Part shown: positions 55,639-64,000 of the stretch, in pieces
How positions within the stretch are numbered: the first letter of the stretch is position 1
How the letters are laid out: the number at the start of each line of letters is the position of its first letter
Source of the DNA: Hyalella azteca
Lineage: Eukaryota > Arthropoda > Malacostraca > Amphipoda > Hyalellidae
Direction of reading: 5' to 3'
Assembly (NCBI RefSeq): GCF_000764305.2
Contig: NW_025934624.1
Coordinates: 1-64,000 of the forward strand
Length of the DNA stretch: 64,000 bases
The notes under the pieces: generated by a model
What the model was told of the DNA's origin: nothing
The model's input: only the letters and a program-made list of their open reading frames with translations
Database searches by the model: none
Made by a program: the position numbers and the translations under genes

Positions 55639-56484
55639 TTAAATGTTGGCGGTTGATCCTTGTCTAGCTGACAACGTGATGCTGCCTGAAATTACAAGAC
55701 TGAGCTTTGATATTTTATTAAAATATTGGACATCCGATAAGATTCCAACTGCAATGCCTTTTAATAATACGGCAAAGGCAAATTTACTCTCACTAATGAA
55801 ACCAGAGGCCAGGAGAGTTTCAACGTCTATGAGGTTGACGATTCTATTGAATAAAGGCTGAAACGAGGCCTTGTCAAGGCTGAAGATTTCAGGGTCTATC
55901 TTTAACTTCTGTTTCACAGTGTTAACTTCTTCACTATTTAAAGCTACGGTATTGAGCTTTGTTAAAAAACTACAACCTATGCTTTCGTCGTCTAACGGAT
56001 ACCCGAGAACAGAAGGAAGCCAACAATAATCCCTGTTTACCGTCACAAGGATAGACGAAAAGCTAATCACTTTGCCTGAACTGCAATGAACGTTATTCTC
56101 TTTCACGAGGGCAGAAGAAACGCTATTCAATTTCGCACAATCAAATTGATTCTTGTCTTCCTTCAAGATGCTTGAGGAACCTTCAGGTCCTTCGACAGCG
56201 AAAAATGAAGCTTTGCTTTTGGCGATAGTCGGTGATTTTTTCAAGTCAATAATGCCTTTGAAGACGTCGGTTTGAGGCGGTTTTTGGGGTCCTTCTAGTG
56301 CTGCAGCAGAGGAGCTTTGGTTTGTCCGATGTGCGGCGAGAAGGGAGGTGCAAGCAGCAATGTTGTCCCTGGCGTTGTAGCCTGAAACTCGGCAGTTGAA
56401 TTGAGCGGTCAGTTGGGACGAGAAGCTTCGGGTATCCCAAAGATGGAGCGCCAGCATGACCGTACTCGCGCCCCTCCGACTGCC
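55639..56484 (-). CDS. Hypothetical terminal exon
   Basis: The exon has 281 codons plus stop, entered after a good acceptor (TTCGTGCAG). It begins GSRRGASTVMLALHLWDTRS, continues with QFNCRVSGYNARDNIAACTS and ends ITLSARQGSTANI. It is the longest non-repetitive ORF outside Nmdar1. No domain was recognised. It could instead splice on to the exon at 54.6 kb through an internal donor. Confidence 0.45.
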   Translation of the reverse strand, partial: GSRRGASTVMLALHLWDTRSFSSQLTAQFNCRVSGYNARDNIAACTSLLAAHRTNQSSSAAALEGPQKPPQTDVFKGIIDLKKSPTIAKSKASFFAVEGPEGSSSILKEDKNQFDCAKLNSVSSALVKENNVHCSSGKVISFSSILVTVNRDYCWLPSVLGYPLDDESIGCSFLTKLNTVALNSEEVNTVKQKLKIDPEIFSLDKASFQPLFNRIVNLIDVETLLASGFISESKFAFAVLLKGIAVGILSDVQYFNKISKLSLVISGSITLSARQGSTANI

Positions 56485-56489
56485 CTGCA

Positions 56490-57625
56490 CGAACACATCA
56501 AAATAATATAATTTAATAACGTTTGCCGGTATGCGTTAGGTAAAAATATAGACAAATAATATATTGAATCGAATAAATATATCTAAATAACAAATTTAGA
56601 TTATACACATTCAGACATAATAAATGGGAATTTTTCATGAAAACTGTTTTCGTTTCAAGGGTTGTAGGGTACACTAATATGTATAGTCAAATGTGACCAA
56701 ACATATCAATTGGAATGGAGTGAGAATAAGAGTGAGAATGTTGAAAAAAGTAGAAAGTATCATATTCATCGAACATTGAATCCCAAGCAGGTTCAATGCT
56801 CATCCAGTTAGGCCACTAGAAATGACATCTCAATAACATACGAATCGTTAGTGAACATTTTACCGATCTTCACTATTTTCGGTTTCACGAAATTTCGCAC
56901 GCTCGTACATAATTTGCAATAAATATAATATATTATTAATTTATTATTAAGTATAGGTTATAGATATTAATTTAGACACATTATAATTATATCACCTGAA
57001 AATAGTATACGTAGTAATATCTGTACAGTTTTGTAGGAATTTTTCCGTTATGGTTCGACGAAAGTCCAGACTATTTAATTTTTACGAACAATTTTCATGT
57101 TTGTTTTCTAAATTTGTCGAACGATATTTCTCGCTGGCGTGGGCAGATCAAAAAGCAAATTTTCAGAAGACATTTTTAAAACATTGATGCCGTTTCAAAT
57201 AAAAAATATTCACTATCAAGCAAGGTGAAGGGTTGAATTTATATTTTTTGCATTAGTTTAGATATTTAAAATAATTTAGATATTTTGAAAATGCAAACAT
57301 AGTATTATTTATATATTTTATGCACTAACTCACATGGATCACTACTAAATACTTACCAAATTAAAAAATCACCAATCATTCAATTTTATTTCCATACCAG
57401 GTTAATTTGTTAACCAGTCCAGCCATTTAATACAATGCTAAATATCACGTGACGAATGAATTAGTTTAATATATTAAGATATTCAGGGGTGATGCTAACA
57501 AGTTACAGTCAGGGAGAATGTCGCCGAACGTATTTATTTCACTTGTTCACAGAAAGCAATCGTCAGTGAACCAAAGGACAATTGATTTTCCATAAGTTAC
57601 AATTGATAAAACTAAGTCTGCCATC
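56490..57625. other. AT-rich stretch, nothing recognised
   Basis: No gene or repeat identified. Confidence 0.5.
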
Positions 57626-57628
57626 ACT

Positions 57629-57779
57629 TTTCAGCGCATTTTCTCGTTTATGGAAAAAAGGCACTATTGTGCTCTCACCATGTCCGTCCGTCCGTCTGTC
57701 CCTCCGTGACTCCACGTTTTCGTCGACGAGAAAATGCGCTCGCTGTCACTCACTGCAGTGAGTACTGAGTTATATTTTT
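57629..57779 (+). mobile_element. MITE-like repeat, copy 5
   Basis: A near-complete plus-orientation copy: AGCGCATTTTCTCGTTTATG at the start and TGCAGTGAGTACTGAGTTAT at the end. It faces copy 6 across a 118-bp spacer, so the two could form a long fold-back structure. Confidence 0.85.
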
Positions 57780-57897
57780 AATACATACAGTTATGAACTG
57801 TTTTCTATTTTTTCTGAAGGTTTCTTCCGAAGTGTTGAGCTATAAATAATCGGATACAAAAACGTATGCAGTCCTTGCGAAATGCTGACTTGAAAGA

Positions 57898-58046
57898 ATA
57901 TAACTCAGTACTCACTGCAGTGAGTGACAGAGCGCGCATTTTCTCGTCGACGAAAACTTGAGGTCACGGACGGACAGACGGACAGACGGACATGGCGAGC
58001 ACAAGAGTGCATTTTTTCCATAAATGAGAAAATGCACTAAAAATGG
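57898..58046 (-). mobile_element. MITE-like repeat, copy 6
   Basis: A minus-orientation copy of the same family, highly similar to copy 5 in inverted orientation. Confidence 0.85.
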
Positions 58047-58164
58047 AGCTGACGCCGTGATGTCAAGACATCAGCTGGTAGCGAGCTGATAAACAAACGT
58101 CAGTCGCGGCGTAATTGGGGATTACTTTCTTTAATGAACTGACCGCCCACCCGCTGCTACAGGT

Positions 58165-58690
58165 TGCAAAACATAACTGTTACCATTCATAACCGCAGTA
58201 GTTACCATTCACAACCGCAGCCGTTACCATTCCTAACCGCAGCCGTTACCATTCATAACCGCAGCCGTTACCATTCATAACCGCAGCAGTTACCATTTAC
58301 AACCGCAGCCGTTACCATTCATAACCGCAGCCGTTACCATTCACAACTGCAGCCGTTACCATTCATAACCGCAGCCGTTACCATTCATAACCGCAGCCGT
58401 TACCATTCACAACCTCAGCCATTCGTATTTACAACCGTAGCCGTTACCAATAGTAACTGCAACCGTTATATTCTCATCCACACCCGTTACAATTGTTATC
58501 GGGAACGGTGATAATTCGTAACCGCAACTGTTACCATTATTGCCCGTAGACGTTATAATTCATAACCGTAACAATTCCTAAACGCAACATTTATTAATAT
58601 CAACGCATCCGTTATGAATCATAACCCCAGTCGTAATAAATAATGATCGCAGCCTCTTCTTATCGTAACCTCAACCGTTATAATTTCGCA
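58165..58690. repeat. 22-bp TTACCATTCATAACCGCAGC minisatellite with a decaying end
   Basis: About twelve regular units to 58430, then progressively diverged units (CGTTATAATTCATAACC) to about 58690. This is a clear gradient from young to old repeats. Confidence 0.93.
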
Positions 58691-58691
58691 C

Positions 58692-60235
58692 TGCCATTAA
58701 AATTCATTACCAACAGTTTGTTACACGAGCCACAACCGAAAAAACATGGCCGTATTAATACGCATTTCTCTTACATAACTTTTCCTCGTCATGCATAGCC
58801 TCGGTTCGTACGTTTGAGGCACATAAACATAACTAACGATGTGTAATAATTTAGCTTCAGCAGCTATAATAGCATTACCGTTGCTATTACAATACGTAAA
58901 AGTGACATTAGAAAACCTAACCTCTGCCATATGAGTGTTTAATTTCTGCGTTCGGAATACCTAACCTCTGAAATAAGAGGTACCTAAGATGTGAAATTAA
59001 ACTACGTAATCTCTACCTCTGCCTTAATAGAACAAAAAATTTTAGTTCATAAACCTTACATTTGCCGTTATACTACTTAAGCTCTATCATACAGTAGAAT
59101 AAATCCTGATATTATAAAACACAACTTCTGCCAGCATGGATAAAATTAACGCCAAACTATTCTAATTCTTTTAAAGCTTATCCCTTGGCTTTACCAAGCG
59201 AACTTTTATTCCAACACTCATATAGAGTATTGCTGATAGTTATGTATTGCTGATGCAATTATTATTATTATCAGCGGTTAGTACCGCTGATAAGATAATA
59301 CACGGCCTCTAGCGCTTATTAAAAATAAACTTCACCGCTTATTATACGCAAAAAGCAGTAATAAAAGAATTACCTTGGCCGTCATTATTATGCACCATTT
59401 CCTGATATTAGAATAGACACACAACAATATAGTTGAATTCACAATTAGTTCGAAGCAAACTAAACCCTTTTACTTTTACACCTAAGTTAAAGACAAGCTT
59501 GAATTTACACCTAAGTTAAAGACAAGCTTTAATTTAATAAAAGCCAGAAAATAATCAGTAAACTCTCCGTTTCTTCCTATTTAGCACAAAATTTTCTGAA
59601 ACTTAGGTTGTTACAATTTTTAAACGCGCCGATAACCTCTTCCTTATACTGCAGAGACATGAACATGTCTTCTAATTGCACACATTGGATTGCATGCTTC
59701 TCGTCTGTCAGAGCATAGTACGCTTACATTGCTGATCAGTGAAAAGCTGGTGCTCGTAATATTTTATGACTAAAAAGTTATTACAATTAGGCAGAACTCC
59801 ACGGCCGTCCACGACTATTCCCGTAGATAAGTAGTACTCAGAAATAATTGAAGTATATATCAGCAAATTGATGATATATACTGACTGACGAATGCCAGAC
59901 AGAATTTTAAAATTTGGTCACATGTCCACAGTTGAAGAAGACATGAGTTTATCGTTACACTATTAATACAAAAACATGAATAATTGTTTGAAATAATTTC
60001 ATTTACTTCTAATACGCGATGTGAGAATAATAACACGAGTACAAGGGCATGATTTAGCAAGACAAGCTCTCACAGCGCCGTTTAAGTGTCTCATCGGCTG
60101 CTGAAAAAGCATTGAAACGGTCGGTTTAACGACGTGCTAACAAAGCCATAACGCTCGCAGTCCCGCAGGTCGTAACTCCTGTCGTCTTCGCTCCTCAAGC
60201 GGCGCATATCGTCTTGCTTTAAGGATGCGCAACTA
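58692..60235. other. AT-rich stretch, nothing recognised
   Basis: No supportable gene. Confidence 0.5.
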
Positions 60236-60565
60236 AAAGACTACCTGCAATGCCAGACACTACCTGCGCTGTCAGAGACGACAGAAACTACCTGCAATGC
60301 CAGACACTACCTGCAATGCCAGACACTACCTGCAATGCCAGACACTACCTGCAATGCCAGATACTAACTGCGCTGCCAGAGACGTCAGAAACTACCTGCA
60401 ATGCCAGATACTAACTGCGCTGTCAGAGACGACAGAAACTACCTGCAATGCCAGAGGCTACATGCAATACCCGGCACTACCTGCAGTGCCAGAGATTACA
60501 TGCGATGCCAAAGATTACCTGCAATCAAACACTACCTGCAATAACAGAGGATACCAGCAATGCAA
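60236..60565. repeat. 19-bp CTACCTGCAATGCCAGACA minisatellite
   Basis: About seventeen units with a GAGACGACAGAAA interruption repeated three times, giving a higher-order structure. Confidence 0.93.
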
Positions 60566-60569
60566 GAGA

Positions 60570-61620
60570 CTACGAGTACCTGGTTTGTCAGTGTATCTAT
60601 TCTCATTTTCAATATATTTGGGACGGTACTTAGTTCCAAAGTAGCTTGCAGCGGAACATTGTGAGGTGGTCATTTATTTTCTCAACTACCCAAACCCTGA
60701 AGTCTGAGGAACAGGAACTCCGTTTCATTGCCCTTCCAACCACGAAAACTTTTGAACCTCACAGTTCCCTATTTAGTGCAACGGTTTTTTTCAGAATTTG
60801 AGCAAAGACAAGCATAATGCAAATATAAAAAAAATCATGTGATGCGTGTACGAAATTTATATCGAGTTTTGTATAATGTAAAGATGAGTGATGAGTTCTT
60901 CCACGATCTGTAATAAAGATAAATAAGAAATGAAGAAACTCTAAAAAAGATGAAGAAGAAAGAAGAAACTCTTGAGAAATTGCTAGTGTATAAATTCTGA
61001 TATCAAAAAAAGGGTTGGTGAGGTCCAAGTTACCCTGTAGACCTGCTGGAGCCAAAGTCGGATATTCGACACCAGGCAAGAGTGGTTAGAATTAATGTCT
61101 GTTTGGTTAATTGACAATATGGTTCCCGTATAAATAAAAAAATAACGATGTCCATAGAGCATAAATCCTATCCTCCTGAAGGGGTGGGGTGAAAGAAAAA
61201 TGGAATTGTTGGTCCTGTAACCAACGGAAATAATTCATGGTCTATTTTTTGGCAAAATTAAAGTTTCCTTGCAAATAGTACGTTTTTAGACGCTTGTACC
61301 TTTTTCCACCAAAGGTTTAATGCCTTCACCGAAGTAAAAATGAATTTGTTGTAGGTTAAAGCATTTATACCATGGGTTTTTGTTGTCGAAGATGCATTAT
61401 TTATAATCTAATGGATTTCAATTCTTGTAAATTGGGTAATGGAGTTAGACTAACTGAGAAACTGGGTAGGGTTACAAGGTTTAGCAAAATGAGTAGTAGG
61501 GTTACAGTGGGTATCATTGCAGGTAGGTATTAGGGTTGGGCAAATATTTTAGGATTATTGAGCCCAATTATCGTTAGTAATACGGTGATCATTAGTATTA
61601 CTTAGATCGTGAACATTGTG
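60570..61620. other. Intergenic, nothing recognised
   Basis: No supportable gene. Confidence 0.5.
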
Positions 61621-61624
61621 ATGA

Positions 61625-62770
61625 TGTAAGTATTATTATGATCATAAGTATCACGGTGATCGTAAGCAATATTACTGCAGAAAGTATTGCGGTGGTCGTA
61701 AGCAGCATTATTGCAGAAAGTATTGCATTAGCCGTAAGAAGTATAATAACAGAAAGTATTGCGGTATTGCGGAGTTCGTTAGCACTAAGCAGTATAATAG
61801 CAGAAAGTATTGCGGTGGTCGTAAAAATTATTATTGGGAATGGATTACGATGATCGTAAGCAGTATTATTGTAAAAAATATTGCGGTGGTCGTCAGCAGT
61901 ATAATTGCAGTAAGTATTACGAAGATCGGAAGCAGTATTATTGTAGAAAATATTGCGGTGGTCGTAAGCAGTATAATTGCAGTAAGTATTACGATGATCA
62001 TAAGCAGTATCATTGTAGAAAGTTTTGCGGTGGTCATAAGCATGCAGTATAATTTCAGAGAGTATTGCAGTGGTCGTAAGCAGTATTATTGTAGAGAGTA
62101 TTGCGGTAGTCGTAGGCAGTATTATTGTAGAGTATTGCGGTGGTCGTAAGCAATATTATTAAGAGAAGTATTACGGCGACCGTAACTATGCGTAAGCAGT
62201 ATTGTTATTAAAAGTATTACGGTGATCGAAGGCAGTATCATTATGAAAATTATTAATTTGATCTTATGTATCACGATGACGGCATTTGCAGAAAGGCATA
62301 TCAGCATTTGGTTCACCCCAGCATCACTGGCTGGTGGTGATATTGCAGAAAGTATTGCATTAGCCGTAAGAAGTATAATAACAGAAAGTATTGCGGAGTT
62401 CGTTAGCACTAAGCAGTATAATAGCAGAAAGTATTACAGTGGTCGTAAAAATTATTATTGGGAATGGATAACGATGATCGTAAGCAGTATTATTTTAGAA
62501 AGTATTGCGGTGGTCGTAAGCAGTATAATTGCAGTAAGTATTACGATGATCGTAAGCAGTATTATTGTAGAAAGTATTGCGGTGGTCGTAAAAAGTATTA
62601 TTGGGAATGGATTACGATGATCGTAAGCAGTATTATTGTAGTAAGTATTGCGGTGGTCGTAAGCAGTATTATTAAGAGAAGTATTACGGTGACCGTAACT
62701 ATGCGTAAGCAGTATTATTATTAAAAGTATTACGGTGGTCGAAAGCAGTATCATTATGAAAATTATTACT
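61625..62770 (+). repeat. ~36-bp GTAAGCAGTATTATTGTAGA nested array
   Basis: About thirty units of GTAAGCAGTATTATTGTAG plus AAAGTATTGCGGTGGTC. A longer block running from the GCAGAAAGTATTGCATTAGC text to the GGCATATCAGCATTTGG text occurs twice (about 61707-62313 and 62344-62824), so the array was itself duplicated. Confidence 0.93.
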
Positions 62771-62774
62771 TTAA

Positions 62775-64000
62775 TCTTATGTATCACGATGACGGCATAT
62801 GCAGAAAGGCATATCAGCATTTGGGTTCACTCCAGCATCACTGACTGGTGGTGGCACGATGAGAGCCTGAGAGTCAGACTATGAAGAAGTCCGACGAACT
62901 CGAAAAGGTGTTGGTAAATCGAGCTCTTAATGGTTGTGTTTAAGATCAACATTGATTTAGAGAGAACCCCTACTGCGTCAAGTGGAAGTTATTTCGTCGA
63001 TATTGGTGCTTGAAAGAAGCTGGTAAAACGCATAAGATAATCTTTAGAAGCCCAAATGACAGGGTTGACCATCAAGAACTTCACCACTTGTGCCCGTATT
63101 GATCCGTTCTCCCGTGATAAACACTCTCTTCGCAGAGCAGTGAAGCATCCTTCGTTGATCACGGCATAAAATCAATTGCATGAACGATCATGAATTTTAC
63201 AAGATGTCAAAACTGAAACCAAGGCTTTGCACAATAACCAAGACAAATTGAACATAAATGTTACGAGACTAAAAGAATCTTCAAAGGCGAGCCTTTGGCA
63301 ACCGAAGCTGCTGAAGAGACGAGCGAGCATCCAGAAGTCAGTCGCGTTTTCCTAAAACATATAGCGAATTTCCTAGGTAAATGTCAAGTCATCCAAGAGC
63401 AAGTGAAAGGCTGACATACCTAGGAACAAGCACTAGGAGCTGTGGCTGCCTAGTGTTCTGGCAACTACAGCATCGAATCGAAGGATGAAGAAAAGTTCGT
63501 GGGCGCTGATGCACAAATGCAGGCCAGTGGTTCAGGAGGTACGACACGCGCACACCATCCACCAAGAGCGGCACTGGCAGACTGCTGGAGCACGAGAGCT
63601 TGGCTACGGGGGGCATGAGCAGGAAGGAAGGAAGGATGGCAACGGTGGGGCATGAGCATCAGAGTAGGTTAGGTGGCTGCGGGAGGCGTGGGCATCATGG
63701 AATGATGGGCAGCAGAGTATGATACATTGCACGGTAGTTCATTTCAGATGCTGCCGGTCAGCATCTGCTAGAGACATGCAGATGTCACTTTACAGTTTCC
63801 TCACTTATAAATTAGCACGTCTTCCACACTCATCAAGATCAAGTCAGTCACCGCCACAGCCCCGCTATGTCAGGAACGTGGGAAACAGATTCCTCATCAT
63901 TTCGATGGTTCAAGACTTATGTGCTTAATTATGTCGAGTTATAAGCAGACATTTTCCCATCTTTATCACATCAAGGGATCGTCATGTAGAATAGAATAGA
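62775..64000. other. Intergenic, nothing recognised
   Basis: No supportable gene; short ORFs only. Confidence 0.5.

Noticed and set aside
61638..62820. Overlapping ORFs rich in SSIIVESIAVV and KYCGGRKQY
   Set aside because: All frames of the 36-bp array are open; no gene support.

Overview
The window is nuclear DNA of an animal, most likely an arthropod and perhaps a crustacean. The evidence is small GC-rich exons with GT-AG boundaries in AT-rich introns, mariner and MITE-like debris, tRNA-derived sequence, and a protein close to arthropod NMDA receptor subunit 1. The species guess is weak. Nothing prokaryotic or viral was recognised.

Layout. 1-13.6 kb: no gene recognised; AT-rich sequence with many unrelated minisatellites, including nine exact CRE palindromes in one array. 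13.7-41.8 kb, minus strand: an almost complete but gapped Nmdar1 (GluN1) gene. I resolve fifteen coding exons, named E1-E12 and E14-E16, with splice phases that agree wherever neighbouring exons are both present. Together they cover the amino-terminal domain, both halves of the glycine-binding domain, M1, the M2 pore loop with the LLNSG asparagine site, M4 and a proline-rich tail: about 965 residues. The M3 exon (E13) and a short exon between E4 and E5 were not found, and the E1 end is unresolved. 42-53.5 kb: intergenic, with more arrays and no convincing gene. 53.5-56.5 kb, minus strand: fragments of an unrecognised gene or genes, including a Cys-containing exon with clean splice sites. 57-64 kb: two MITE-like copies in inverted orientation, a 22-bp array and a 1.1-kb nested array.

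The main observation is that many tandem repeats in this gene are anchored on exon-intron junctions. The donor of E8 lies in an array of eight 30-bp units and the donor of E4 in an array of about seventeen 27-bp units. Both periods are multiples of three and every unit but one carries a consensus 5' splice site, so each offers a series of in-frame alternative donors adding 10 or 9 residues per unit. Smaller junction-anchored duplications occur at E2, E3 (both ends), E4 (acceptor), E5 (acceptor, in two places) and E7 (donor), and at the acceptor of an exon in the other gene near 54.6 kb. On top of this, about 8 kb is duplicated in tandem (20.4-28.35 kb and 28.35-37.15 kb). This gives two intact copies of E5 that differ only at synonymous sites and whose phases forbid splicing from one duplicated cassette into the next.

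Assembly caution. A 38-bp Nextera mate-pair junction adapter lies at 16285-16322, inside a duplicated E14. Four single Ns sit at repeat boundaries and a 206-bp N run breaks one array. Some missing exons and duplications may therefore come from assembly or from two joined haplotypes, and long reads are needed to separate these.
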